A stretch of 51,073 nt of DNA from Treponema sp. (GCA_031266775.1 JAISAQ010000102.1:1-51073), one strand, 5' to 3'; positions 34,844-43,577 are shown, counted from the first letter of the stretch. Made by a program: numbers and translations. Notes: generated by a model from the sequence alone, not told the origin.

Positions 34844-34870
34844 ATATGAAAATAACTTTCATTTTCATAT
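34844..34870. promoter_or_regulatory. Candidate Fur/Zur operator
   Basis: ATATGAAAAT (34844-34853) and ATTTTCATAT (34861-34870) form a perfect 10-bp inverted repeat across AACTTTC. It abuts a TTGACG -35-like hexamer (34870-34875) for the Fur-like gene. A bound regulator could repress its own gene and, at a distance of 28 bp from the -35, modulate the divergent gene. Confidence 0.7.
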
Positions 34871-34904
34871 TGACGGTAACACCGCATTATGATACGGTAT
34901 ATGC

Positions 34905-35324
34905 ATGGTCCATAAGCGCCCGGAACTGTATCACACCCGCCAGGGGCGGAGCATCCTTGATTATATGAAGTCCCTTGAAGGTAAACATGTCACAATAGGC
35001 CAGCTGGTCCGCCATTTTGAGGATGTTGAAGAAATCATCGGGCAAACCACCATTTACCGGCACCTTGAAAGGCTTGCCGCCGGGGGAAAGATCCGCAAAT
35101 ATACCCTGAACGGCAGCAAAAGCGCCTGTTACCAGTATATGGATGACGAAAAAAAATGCCGGGAGCATTTTCACCTGAAATGCGACATCTGCGGCAGCCT
35201 TATTCACGCGGACTGTGAGCTTCTCGATGAAGTAGAACGGCATCTTCTTGGCAAGCATAAATTTCAAATCAACATGCTTAAAACTGTTTTCTACGGGACC
35301 TGTAAAAAATGCCTTTCTCAATGA
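34905..35324 (+). CDS. Fur family transcriptional regulator, probably Zur-like
   Basis: 139 residues. The winged helix (~1-85) includes TIYRHLERLAAGGKIRKY; the C-terminal dimerisation domain (~86-139) has HFHLKCDICGSLIHADC with a CxxC structural zinc pair and a final CKKC. These are standard for Fur proteins that sense metal. Context (ZnuA and a Cys/His peptide downstream) points to zinc over iron. The message seems nearly leaderless: ATG 34905 has no Shine-Dalgarno and the best -10 lies just before it. First gene of a three-gene transcript; the stop overlaps the next start. Confidence 0.85.
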   Translation: MVHKRPELYHTRQGRSILDYMKSLEGKHVTIGQLVRHFEDVEEIIGQTTIYRHLERLAAGGKIRKYTLNGSKSACYQYMDDEKKCREHFHLKCDICGSLIHADCELLDEVERHLLGKHKFQINMLKTVFYGTCKKCLSQ

Positions 35325-35617
35325 ATAAACCGGTTTTATGGATATGCCTTGTTCTTTGCTTTTGTTTTGTCCTGGCCGTCTTTTTTTCGGAACATTTTGC
35401 CGCTGTCCACGAAGTTCATAACTGCCAGGGCGAAGGCTGTCCGGTATGCCTCCTGATACAGGCGGCGAAAAATTTTTCACGGCAGTTTAAGTACGCCGCG
35501 CTTTTTCCCGGCGCTCTTTGTGGCGCGGTTTCGGCAGACGCCCCCGCACCGTACCGCGCCGTTTTTCCTTTTGCCCCGTTAAGTTCGGTGGGGCTGAAAG
35601 TAAAAATGAACAGGTGA
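35321..35617 (+). CDS. Small membrane-anchored Cys/His-rich protein in the zinc locus
   Basis: 98 residues from ATG 35321, which overlaps the Fur-like gene's stop (ATGA). A hydrophobic helix (~5-24) is followed by HEVHNCQGEGCPVC, a compact set of His, Cys and acidic residues fit for binding zinc. The remainder is weakly hydrophobic. Similar small proteins with an HxCxGxxCPxC motif occur next to zinc ABC genes in Firmicutes and treponemes. A role as a periplasmic metal-binding peptide or membrane accessory is inferred. It lacks any known catalytic motif. Confidence 0.7.
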   Translation: MNKPVLWICLVLCFCFVLAVFFSEHFAAVHEVHNCQGEGCPVCLLIQAAKNFSRQFKYAALFPGALCGAVSADAPAPYRAVFPFAPLSSVGLKVKMNR

Positions 35618-35651
35618 TCCCTCCGCAGCCCGGCTACAAGGAACCGCTGGA

Positions 35652-35681
35652 AAATTCAGTTTTTGGAGGTTCCCTGAATTT
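35652..35681 (+). repeat. Hairpin ahead of znuA containing a repeated 14-mer
   Basis: AAATTCAG (35652-35659) pairs with CTGAATTT (35674-35681); the loop holds TTTTTGGAGG. The 14-mer TTCAGTTTTTGGAG is identical to the chemoreceptor terminator stem at 32067-32080. It has no downstream T-tract. Confidence 0.5.
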
Positions 35682-35755
35682 GAACCAATTCCGGGGCCGC
35701 CGTTTTAAAACAAGACGTTTTGAAGGCCGCCCCAATTCCTCAAGGAGTTTATGAT

Positions 35756-36700
35756 ATGAAAAGGATTATTCTTGTTACAGGCATCCTGTTATCCCTTACA
35801 TTGACCCTGGCGGCCAAGGGACGGGGAGACACGGGAAAGGCGGACGGAAAATTAAATGTGGTTACCACTATTTTTCCGCCCTATGACTTTGTCCGGGAAA
35901 TCGCCGGGAATAACGTTAACCTGACCATGCTGCTTCCCCCTGGCGCGGAGAGCCACTCTTTTGAACCGACTCCCCGCGACATCATCACGGTACAAAACTG
36001 CGATGTGTTTATTTATGTGGGAGGCGAATCGGACGCGTGGGTGGAAGAGATCCTGGAATCCATGGACAGAAGCCGCATGGAAATTGTTACCCTCATGGAC
36101 TGCGTGGACGTAGTGGAAGAGCTGATTGTGGAAGGAATGGAAGAAGAAGAGGAGGAGGAAGGAGAAGGACCGGAATATGACGAACATGTCTGGACATCCC
36201 CCAAAAACGCGGAACTCATTGTCCAGAAAATTGCCGGAGTATTACAGCAACGGGACCCGTCCCGCGCGGCTCTATACGAAAAAAACACCGCCTCGTATCT
36301 GGCAAAACTGGCGGATCTGGACAATTCCTTCGGGAATATGATAAACGGCGCGGCGCGAAAAACCTTTGTATTCGGCGACCGTTTCCCCTTCCGTTATTTT
36401 GCCGATGCCTACGGCCTCAGCTACTTTGCGGCTTTTCCCGGCTGTTCCACCGAAACCGAATGCAGCGCCGCCACCATTGCTTTTCTAATCAACAAGGTAA
36501 AGGCCGAAAAGATCCCCGTGGTTTTTCATATTGAACTTTCCAATGAAAAAATTGCGGACACAATCTGCGAGGAAACGGGGGCAAAAAAACTCCTGTTCCA
36601 CGCGGTTCACAACATCTCTAAAAACGACTTTGACCGGGGAGAAAATTATTACAATTTAATGACCCGGAACATACAAAATCTGAAAGAAGCCCTCTATTAA
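35756..36700 (+). CDS. znuA: Zinc ABC transporter substrate-binding protein ZnuA-like
   Basis: 314 residues from ATG 35756, AAGGAG 9 nt upstream. The N-terminus is a signal peptide, with no lipobox Cys visible. The cluster A-I metal-binding protein family is shown by VTTIFPPYDFVREIAG, the first His in GAESHSFEPTP, the second in DEHVWTSP and a C-terminal block AAFPGCSTETECSAATI. The usual His-rich loop is replaced by an acidic run (EEEEEEEGEGPEYDEH, ~127-142) before the second His, and the expected third His is DR (GDRFPFRYF), a pattern known in some clostridial relatives. No znuB or znuC follows, so the permease and ATPase must be elsewhere. Confidence 0.88.
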   Translation: MKRIILVTGILLSLTLTLAAKGRGDTGKADGKLNVVTTIFPPYDFVREIAGNNVNLTMLLPPGAESHSFEPTPRDIITVQNCDVFIYVGGESDAWVEEILESMDRSRMEIVTLMDCVDVVEELIVEGMEEEEEEEGEGPEYDEHVWTSPKNAELIVQKIAGVLQQRDPSRAALYEKNTASYLAKLADLDNSFGNMINGAARKTFVFGDRFPFRYFADAYGLSYFAAFPGCSTETECSAATIAFLINKVKAEKIPVVFHIELSNEKIADTICEETGAKKLLFHAVHNISKNDFDRGENYYNLMTRNIQNLKEALY

Positions 36701-36737
36701 AAAAACTTCTGGAAACCCAACCGGGGTTTTCAGAAGT
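36699..36737 (-). terminator. Terminator of the YbtPQ-like transporter operon
   Basis: On the minus strand ACTTCTGAAAACCCC pairs with GGGTTTCCAGAAGT, with the arms at 36723-36737 and 36705-36718, and TTTTTTT follows (36699-36705). Its arm overlaps the neighbouring plus-strand hairpin by 4 nt. Confidence 0.7.
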
Positions 36738-36779
36738 AAAGGCCGCCGTCACAGGCGGCGGCCTTTACTTCATTATTTT
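36734..36779 (+). terminator. Terminator of the znuA transcript
   Basis: AAGTAAAGGCCGCCG (36734-36748) is a perfect 15-bp partner of CGGCGGCCTTTACTT (36756-36770); CATTATTTT follows. It shares bases 36734-36737 with the minus-strand terminator, so each can form only on its own strand. Confidence 0.75.
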
Positions 36780-36798
36780 GCCGCATTGGCCGGGATGT

Positions 36799-38559
36799 TC
36801 ATGTTTCCCCCTGCCGCGCCGCGGTCCACCCCAAACTTTCCTGTTGAATCGAGTAAAGCCTGGCGAAAAGCCCCTTTTTCGCCAGGAGTTCTTCCCCGGA
36901 ACCCTGCTCCACAAGCCGGCCGTTTTCCAGCACGGCGATCTGATCCGCCCCCAGCACGGTTCGCAGGCGGTGGGCAATAACAATGACGGTCCGGTCTTTT
37001 ACCAGCTGTGAAATGGCCTCCTGAATCAGGGTTTCGTTCTCCGGGTCAAGGCTCGCGGTAGCCTCGTCCAGAAGCACAACGGAGGCATCTTTGAGTATGG
37101 CCCTGGCAATGGAAAGCCGCTGCCGCTCGCCGCCCGAAAGGGTGGAGCCGTTTTCGCCTATCACCGTGTCGTAGCCCTCCGGCATCTCCCGGATAAATTC
37201 ATCGCACCGGGCCATTTTCGCCGCGGCGTAGACTTCCTCATCGCCGGCGCCTTCCCTGCCGATGCGGATGTTGTTTTTCACCGTATCGTTAAAAAGCACC
37301 ACGTCCTGAAACACAAAACTCATGTACCGCATAAGGGCCTCCGGATCGATCCCGGCGATATTTTGTCCGCCTATAAGAATCTCCCCTTCCCGCACGTCCC
37401 AGAACCGGGCGATAAGCCGGGACAGGGTGCTCTTGCCGCTTCCCGACGGCCCCACAAGCGCGGTGACTTTTCCCTGCGGAATGGAAAGGCTGATATTTTT
37501 GATCACATCCCCGCCTGAGTGGTAGGCAAAGCTGACGTTTTTCAGTTCGATGCAGTAATTTTCCAGTACGGGGTTTACATCCCCTTCCATTACCGGTTCC
37601 CGCCTGATCTGCTGCATCCGTTTAGTGGAGATGAGCATATAGAACAATTCCGGCAACAGGGTAAAGATGACAACAAGAGGCGAATAGATTTTCGCGCTGA
37701 TCACAATAAAGGCAAGAAGGGGAATTATGCCGAGACTGCCGCCTGTCAGCAGGAACACTCCCGTTAGTACCACGAGCCCTATTCCCACCTGGAGGATCAT
37801 CGAAGCAAGAACTATAAAAATTCCCGTGAAGCCCTCAAACTTGATGGCCTCCTTCATCATGGTACGCAGGGCCTGTTTCAGGGCCCGTGATCTTTCCCCC
37901 GAAAGCCCAAAGGCCTTAACCACCTTGATCCCTTCAAGGTACTCCTGCATCTGTCCTGAGACCGCGAGTTTTGCCGCCACATGACGCTCCCCAAAAAAGG
38001 ACTGCAGTTTCCGGCTTCCCAGAATAAGGCCCAGCGAAACGGGCAGGGCGGTAAAAAGGGCCAGCGCCATGCGCCAGTCGTAAAGAGCCAGAAGTACGCA
38101 GACGGCCACGTCGGTAATAATGCCGCCGGCAAGAACCGGCACTACATGGCTCATCGTGTGCTCAATGCTCGTACAATCCGCCATCATGTTGGTAGTCAGA
38201 TCGGAAAGGTCCTTGTTGTTGAAAAAACTCAAGGGGAGCCGCCGTATCTTTTCCGCCACCTCGAGCCGTATTTTTTCCGATTCGCTGTAGGCCACCGTGT
38301 AGGTTTTACGGTACTCGTTGCGGTAGGCAAAGAAGTACAAAACCGCGGCCGCCAGTCCCAAACACAGAAGCAGGGCAAGCCGGCCGGAATCCGCCGCCGC
38401 GCCTGATATGAGGGGATCAAGCAGAACGATGATGATCCGGATAATCACAATAAAGGGCAAAAACAGGCAAAGGTTCGATACCACCACCGCCCGGACCGCC
38501 CGTTTGAAATCCCGGTATCCCTCGTCCGAAAGGCCGAGTTGGGTCTTTATGCCAACCAT
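36799..38559 (-). CDS. ABC half-transporter (membrane domain + ATPase), second of pair
   Basis: 586 residues: six transmembrane helices (~20-310) and a C-terminal ATPase with Walker A GPSGSGKST, signature LSGGERQRL, Walker B VVLLDEATAS and the H-loop AHRL. Type IV exporter fold. Pairs of this length in tandem are known as YbtP/YbtQ and IrtA/IrtB, which despite their fold import siderophores. It lies 70 bp downstream of its partner gene and starts at ATG 38557-38559 with GGAGGGAG upstream. Substrate unproven: lipid, peptide or siderophore are all possible. It is closed by the terminator at 36699-36737. Confidence 0.85.
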   Translation of the reverse strand: MVGIKTQLGLSDEGYRDFKRAVRAVVVSNLCLFLPFIVIIRIIIVLLDPLISGAAADSGRLALLLCLGLAAAVLYFFAYRNEYRKTYTVAYSESEKIRLEVAEKIRRLPLSFFNNKDLSDLTTNMMADCTSIEHTMSHVVPVLAGGIITDVAVCVLLALYDWRMALALFTALPVSLGLILGSRKLQSFFGERHVAAKLAVSGQMQEYLEGIKVVKAFGLSGERSRALKQALRTMMKEAIKFEGFTGIFIVLASMILQVGIGLVVLTGVFLLTGGSLGIIPLLAFIVISAKIYSPLVVIFTLLPELFYMLISTKRMQQIRREPVMEGDVNPVLENYCIELKNVSFAYHSGGDVIKNISLSIPQGKVTALVGPSGSGKSTLSRLIARFWDVREGEILIGGQNIAGIDPEALMRYMSFVFQDVVLFNDTVKNNIRIGREGAGDEEVYAAAKMARCDEFIREMPEGYDTVIGENGSTLSGGERQRLSIARAILKDASVVLLDEATASLDPENETLIQEAISQLVKDRTVIVIAHRLRTVLGADQIAVLENGRLVEQGSGEELLAKKGLFARLYSIQQESLGWTAARQGET

Positions 38560-38629
38560 AAGTTTTCTCCCTCCGTTTTTTCTCCGTTTTGCTGCTTTGA
38601 AGACGCGCTATCCGTATCCGCCGGCGGGC

Positions 38630-40486
38630 CTACGCCGTCTTCAAACTCCACTTCATCGCCCCGGTGTACTGTTCCCACATGCGGCTATAGCGGCCGCCGG
38701 CCTTTACCAGGGTGTCGTGGACCCCTTCTTCCGCCAGGCGGCCCCTGTCGATAACCACAATCTTGTCCGCCCCCCGGACCGTGGAAAGCCGGTGGGCAAT
38801 GATGATCACGGTCTTGTTCTTCATTAACGCTTCAAAGGCCTTTTGTATCTTCTGTTCGTTTTCCGGATCGGCAAAGGCCGTGGCCTCATCCAGTACGATG
38901 ATGGGGGCATTTTTCAATATGGCGCGGGCAATTACAAGCCGCTGCCGCTCCCCGCCTGAAAGGTGGATGTTTTTCGTGCCTATCACCGTATCGTAGCCCT
39001 GGGGCAGTTTTTCCACAAAATCGCGGCACTGGGCGGCTTCCGCCGCGGCAATGGCCTCCTCGCGGCTTGCGTTTTTGTTCCCAATCAGAATATTGTCCAT
39101 AACGCTCTGCTTGAAGAGAAACACATCCTGAAATACAAAACTTACAATGGACATAAGGTATTCGTTTGACATGCCGCGGATATCCACCCCGCCGATTTTC
39201 ACCGACCCTTCCTTCACTTCGTAAAACCGGGGAATAAGGTGGGCCAGGGTACTCTTGCCGCTTCCCGAGGGCCCCACCAGGGCGGTTACGTCCCCCTGCC
39301 GGGCGGTAAAACTTATATCCTGAATGGCCGCGGCTTCCCCTTCATTCCCGTCTTTGCCGTAAAGAGAGCCTTCCGCCCCGCCATGGTAGCTAAAGGTAAC
39401 ATGGTCAAAGGCCACCGAATATTCATTCGCCGTTTTTGGGGAAGCGGTTTTGGCCAGGGGCGCGGTATCCAGAACCCGGTCCATACGTTCAATGCCGTTG
39501 AGGATCAGCTTCCCGTTCTGGGAAACGTACATCAGCTTGGTAAAGGGGGTGGAAAGGGACACGGAAAAAATCAGGTAAAACACCGCGGTCAGCGCAAAGG
39601 CGCCGTATTCCGCCGCGCCCGCCAGGGCCGCGCCCCCCGAAATGAGGATGATCACGGGAATCAAAAACAGGTACGCCTGGTTAATAATCGCCATAAAAAA
39701 TTCCATGTAAATCTCAAAGCCCATGGTGTAGCTCAGGCAGAATTCGCCGTATTCCTTGATGGTCCTGAAAAATTTACGGAAGCTGAAAATGGTCTGATTA
39801 AAGGCCTTGACCACCGAAATTCCCCGTACATATTCCACCGCCGCGTTGTTCATGTCTTCAAGGGAATTCTGGTACTTGTTAACAAAGATCCGGGCGTTTT
39901 TACTGCCGAAGGCTATCACCTGGATCAGGTAGCTGAGGACGACAGGAACAAAACTTGCCAGAGCCAGCCGCCAGTCAAAGGCAAAGAGGATGATCAGCGT
40001 ACACACCGGCATGGCGGCAGAACCGGCCAGATCGGGAAGCTGATGGGCAATAAAACCTTCCAGCTTTTCGATATTTTCATCCACTATTTTCCGCAGCTTC
40101 CCTGTGGAATTTTCAGTGTGAAAACCCAGGGGCAAAGACGCAATATGCCGGGTAAATTCCAGTTTGAGGCCGTAGAGGGTGGTAAATGCCGCCACATGGG
40201 AAAACATAAGGGCGATAAAGTTGAGCAGCACCGCCGAGGCCGCTCCGCCCGCGGCAAACCAGCCCAGTTTCATCATGTAGGCGGTATCCAGGCCCCCTGG
40301 ATCGGCAAAGTGAATTACCAGTTCCCGGATAAGGTAGTAGACGGCGACAAAAGGGCTGAACGATACGGCTACACTCAGCACCGAAAAAACACACGAGGGA
40401 ACAACGAGGAATTTTTTCCTGAACGCCAGTTCCCAAAGCCGCGCCATACCGGTTTTACGGGCAGCCAGAGCCTTCTTGTTCCGCAT
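38630..40486 (-). CDS. ABC half-transporter (membrane domain + ATPase), first of pair
   Basis: 618 residues from ATG 40484-40486 with GGAGG 7 nt ahead; a start 9 codons upstream is not needed. Six transmembrane helices, then an ATPase with Walker A GPSGSGKST, signature LSGGERQRL and Walker B IIVLDEATAF. The ATPase domain is preceded by an unusual insertion EGSLYGKDGNEGEAAAIQD ahead of Walker A. With its neighbour it should form one heterodimeric transporter. The promoter region has a TTGACA and a motif shared with flavodoxin, so iron or metal limitation is the likely signal. Confidence 0.85.
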   Translation of the reverse strand: MRNKKALAARKTGMARLWELAFRKKFLVVPSCVFSVLSVAVSFSPFVAVYYLIRELVIHFADPGGLDTAYMMKLGWFAAGGAASAVLLNFIALMFSHVAAFTTLYGLKLEFTRHIASLPLGFHTENSTGKLRKIVDENIEKLEGFIAHQLPDLAGSAAMPVCTLIILFAFDWRLALASFVPVVLSYLIQVIAFGSKNARIFVNKYQNSLEDMNNAAVEYVRGISVVKAFNQTIFSFRKFFRTIKEYGEFCLSYTMGFEIYMEFFMAIINQAYLFLIPVIILISGGAALAGAAEYGAFALTAVFYLIFSVSLSTPFTKLMYVSQNGKLILNGIERMDRVLDTAPLAKTASPKTANEYSVAFDHVTFSYHGGAEGSLYGKDGNEGEAAAIQDISFTARQGDVTALVGPSGSGKSTLAHLIPRFYEVKEGSVKIGGVDIRGMSNEYLMSIVSFVFQDVFLFKQSVMDNILIGNKNASREEAIAAAEAAQCRDFVEKLPQGYDTVIGTKNIHLSGGERQRLVIARAILKNAPIIVLDEATAFADPENEQKIQKAFEALMKNKTVIIIAHRLSTVRGADKIVVIDRGRLAEEGVHDTLVKAGGRYSRMWEQYTGAMKWSLKTA

Positions 40487-40521
40487 TATGTTTCCTCCCA
40501 AGCCTCCGGACAACTGTCCTT

Positions 40522-40571
40522 GAATTAGATGAGACTAACATAGTGTTATACCAAGATAACTTATTTGTCAA
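40522..40571 (-). promoter_or_regulatory. Promoter and candidate metal-regulator box for the ABC pair
   Basis: On the minus strand TTGACA (40566-40571) is followed by TATAAC (40545-40550; 15 nt) or TAACAC (17 nt). Downstream lies ATGTTAGTCTCATCTAATTC (40522-40541), whose ATGTTAG matches the flavodoxin palindrome half. GTTAT/ATAAC (40545-40560) forms a small inverted repeat. Confidence 0.45.
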
Positions 40572-40605
40572 GAAGACCAAGGCGCCAAACGCGCCGCCGC
40601 GGGGC

Positions 40606-41304
40606 TTATCTTCTGCGTTTACCCAGGAGACGGAGCAGACTTAAAAACAGATTGATAAAGTCAAGGTACAGATGCAGGGCGCCAAGAATGGACAGCCGGA
40701 CGCGGGCCTGTTCATTGTCCGCCGCCCCGCCGCTCCATTTTTTGATAAGCTGGGTATCGTAGGCCGTGAGTCCCACAAAAATACCGACTCCGGCAATGGA
40801 GCATATCCAGTCAATAAAGCCGCTTTTAAGAAAAAAGTTGACAAGAGACGCAATAACAAGCCCCCACAACCCCATTATGAGGAAATTCCCCATGCCGGCA
40901 AGGTCTCGTTTGGTGGTTACCGCGTATACGCTCATACCCGCAAATGTTCCGGCGGTGATAAAAAAAACCGTCGCTATGCTTGACGCGGTGTAGACAAGAA
41001 AAATAAGCGACATGGTAACGCCGTTAAGAACCGAATAGGCCGCAAAACATAGAACCGCCGCGGAAACGCTCATTTTTGTTATCCGGCCCGACAAAACGAG
41101 GACAAGGATGATCTCGACCGCAAAGAGACCGAAAAACACAAAATTATTTGAAATGATAAGCCTGATTAATACGGGATTTACGGAAACAAGATAAGCGACA
41201 ATGCCGGTTGCCGCAAGGGCAAAGGTCATCCAGATATAAACATTTTTTAAAATGCTCCGTTCTCTTTCGGCAACGGTGAGCAGGGAGATCGCCTGATTTG
41301 ACAT
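40606..41304 (-). CDS. Bax inhibitor-1/YccA family membrane protein
   Basis: 232 residues with seven transmembrane helices, as expected for the Bax inhibitor-1 (TMBIM) family. The family signature near helix 7 is YDTQLIKK (~194-201), followed by ILGALHLYLDFINLF. Bacterial members (YccA, YbhL) have been tied to calcium leak and to restraint of FtsH protease; no specific role here. It begins with ATG 41302-41304 only 9 nt after a TATAAT, with no Shine-Dalgarno, so the message is nearly leaderless. Confidence 0.9.
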   Translation of the reverse strand: MSNQAISLLTVAERERSILKNVYIWMTFALAATGIVAYLVSVNPVLIRLIISNNFVFFGLFAVEIILVLVLSGRITKMSVSAAVLCFAAYSVLNGVTMSLIFLVYTASSIATVFFITAGTFAGMSVYAVTTKRDLAGMGNFLIMGLWGLVIASLVNFFLKSGFIDWICSIAGVGIFVGLTAYDTQLIKKWSGGAADNEQARVRLSILGALHLYLDFINLFLSLLRLLGKRRR

Positions 41305-41313
41305 AACGCCCGC

Positions 41314-41343
41314 ATTATACTACGGTTAACCGGCACCTGTCTA
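41314..41343 (-). promoter_or_regulatory. Promoter of the Bax inhibitor-1 gene (near-leaderless)
   Basis: On the minus strand TAGACA (41338-41343) is followed after 18 nt by a perfect TATAAT (41314-41319). The start codon is 9 nt past the hexamer, so the leader is about 2-4 nt. Confidence 0.65.
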
Positions 41344-41436
41344 CAAACCCTGTAATTCTGGTTTTGTCCGTGAGGGACTGTGGTTGAATTCGGAATTGCC
41401 GGGCTGTTTCAAAGCTAACCGGATTTTGGAACAAGC

Positions 41437-43575
41437 TTAAATATCTATCCTGGCGTCCGCTTCTTCTTCCGCCGCCTTTTGCCGGGCGCGTTCCCGGTCT
41501 TTCTGTGTCTGTTTGAAGATCAGATCCGCATCTATTTTCGTCTCCACGCCAAAGAGGGGCATGATCCCTTCACCGTTGACGCTGCGGAAAAGGGGCCCCG
41601 GACGGTTTTCATAGGCCCAGCTGGTTTCGTCATTTACCAGGTGATCCAGCACGGTGACAACCGCCAGGGAAAAGAACACCAGCGCTGCGTTGTTCCGCTT
41701 CTTCGGATCAAGGAGGCTGTCAAGCCGGATGGAAAGCGGGTTGGGTACCTCAAAGTTATAGGGCGCCCATGGATTGTCTATGCCGTCGCACGGCGCCTGT
41801 TTTCCCGCCCCGCCCTGGCGGACGCCCTGTTCTATACCGGCCGCAACCATGGTCAGATATTTTCGCATGAGCCGTATTTCCGGGTATATAGAGGTCACTT
41901 CGCCCTTTTTTATGGTCGGAGGCACAACGGATTCAAATTTGTAATACGGAAGGAAGAAAAGCCGCTTGATCCAGTGAAGCTCGTTGAGCGTTCTTTTGGC
42001 ATAATTGGATGTGCGCGATTCGGCCGAATTTTCCAGTATGTGGCAGTATTCCTGAAGCCGGGGAAGATATTCCCTTTCAAAACTCGTGCTTATGTACTGT
42101 TGCCAGTGGTTAATAATATTTCCCAGAAAATCATCGACCCGGACAGGATCTCCGCCGGCGCCGTCCACAGTACCGAATGTTATATACCGGAGGCCGAAAC
42201 AGAGTTCCTCCACAATGCGCATAAGAATGGCAATCTGCTGCAGGGGATCGGTAGGGGCAATAAGCTCATATCCCTTTTTCAGGTTTAAAACTTCGGCAAA
42301 ATAGGAATACAAATCGGGAAAGGTTGAAAGCCGATCCCATCCGGCCTTGGGGAAAAGGGTCTCCAGCATGGCAAGCCCCCGGTCCAGCGCCTTTCTTCCC
42401 GCTTCTTCCGCGGCCTGTTTGGCTTTCCGCGCGGCCGCCTCCGGAGAATCCGGATCTTCATCTTCCTCATTGGTATCTTTACCGTTCCCGTTTTCCGTTT
42501 TACCGGCGGCGGAATTTTCCCCGGCTTCCGCACTCTGGGCGGTTATCGCCTGGGGAAGAATACATTCCGTCTCATTCGCGTTTATAAAAGCCATGAACCG
42601 GTTCTTCCTTTCCGTGAAGAACATCTCATAAGGCAGCCACCTGTCGGAAAGGAGCTTCATCAACAGGGGATACAGAAAATAATGAATATCCCTTCGCACG
42701 TCATTATACGACGCAAGGGCGGCGCGCACATGCTCCTGGTATTTTTCCTTTGCGTCCATGGGATTCTCTATGTACAGAAGCCTGTACAGAAGCTTGTAGG
42801 CCCCTTTTATATGAATGTCCGGATCGAGCTTCCCAAGAATAAAGAGGGGCCGGTAAACCGCCTTGAGTATGTCGGAAAATTCCTGAACCCTTACCACGCG
42901 CGGATGAGACTGTATCTTCGCCATATCCCCGGTTATCCGCTCTATATTCCAGTAACGTATGGTATCCAATATTGAAAACACAAAGGGAGACACCCTTTTG
43001 AGCTTCTCGCTGCGCCTGGTATTGTTCCTGGGAAAAAGGGTTCTCGTGGAAACAACAAGACGTTCCAGGCGGCGGTAATATTCATTAAGCCGCTTGTTTA
43101 CAAAGGACGGATTTACATAATCGGGGGGCTCGCTGAAGATGGACAGCATGGAGATAAAAATTTGGCCCGGAGATTTGATGTCGAATTCCGGTTCCCCGGC
43201 ATACCGGTCCATCTTGACCCGCTCAAAATAGGAAATCTTTACCGGAACGGAAGGATCGTCGGCAGGATCTCCCTCCTTTGGGCGGAAAGCCCGTTTGAGC
43301 GGGATCTTTGCGTCTTCGGGCGCCACTTCGACGCGGCGTTTCGGCCGGTCTTTTGGCGCCCTGCCGCGGCCAACCATCATTTCCACCGTTTCACGCCTGG
43401 TTTTGCCTCCGGGCCTGTGCGGGGCTTCTTTCTGCGGCATGGTACGCTCGTAGCCAACTTCGCCCCCCAGAATTTTGGCCATGCGTTTGGCTTCTTCGGC
43501 GTCGAGTTCTCCCAGATTTCCCCGGACCCGGTTTAGTTCGCCTGGGGCATATACAGCCCTGGATTTCTTTGCCAT
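41437..43575 (-). CDS. Large unknown protein, probably spirochaete-specific
   Basis: 712 residues, soluble, no signal peptide. The N-terminal ~100 residues are basic and low complexity (GRGRAPKDRPKRRVEVAPED), probably disordered. The middle and C-terminus (~130-640) look alpha-helical with many aromatic residues (RDIHYFLYPLLMKLLSDRWLPYEMFF). A charged, Glu/Lys-rich coiled-coil-like linker appears at ~380-420. No catalytic motif is recognised. It starts 2 nt after the DUF2804 gene, so the two are co-transcribed; this is the only clue to function. Confidence 0.75.
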   Translation of the reverse strand: MAKKSRAVYAPGELNRVRGNLGELDAEEAKRMAKILGGEVGYERTMPQKEAPHRPGGKTRRETVEMMVGRGRAPKDRPKRRVEVAPEDAKIPLKRAFRPKEGDPADDPSVPVKISYFERVKMDRYAGEPEFDIKSPGQIFISMLSIFSEPPDYVNPSFVNKRLNEYYRRLERLVVSTRTLFPRNNTRRSEKLKRVSPFVFSILDTIRYWNIERITGDMAKIQSHPRVVRVQEFSDILKAVYRPLFILGKLDPDIHIKGAYKLLYRLLYIENPMDAKEKYQEHVRAALASYNDVRRDIHYFLYPLLMKLLSDRWLPYEMFFTERKNRFMAFINANETECILPQAITAQSAEAGENSAAGKTENGNGKDTNEEDEDPDSPEAAARKAKQAAEEAGRKALDRGLAMLETLFPKAGWDRLSTFPDLYSYFAEVLNLKKGYELIAPTDPLQQIAILMRIVEELCFGLRYITFGTVDGAGGDPVRVDDFLGNIINHWQQYISTSFEREYLPRLQEYCHILENSAESRTSNYAKRTLNELHWIKRLFFLPYYKFESVVPPTIKKGEVTSIYPEIRLMRKYLTMVAAGIEQGVRQGGAGKQAPCDGIDNPWAPYNFEVPNPLSIRLDSLLDPKKRNNAALVFFSLAVVTVLDHLVNDETSWAYENRPGPLFRSVNGEGIMPLFGVETKIDADLIFKQTQKDRERARQKAAEEEADARIDI

Positions 43576-43577
43576 CC

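Noticed and set aside
39239-40528. 429-codon open frame on the plus strand
   Set aside because: Antisense to the first ABC half-transporter gene, with no motif or Shine-Dalgarno.
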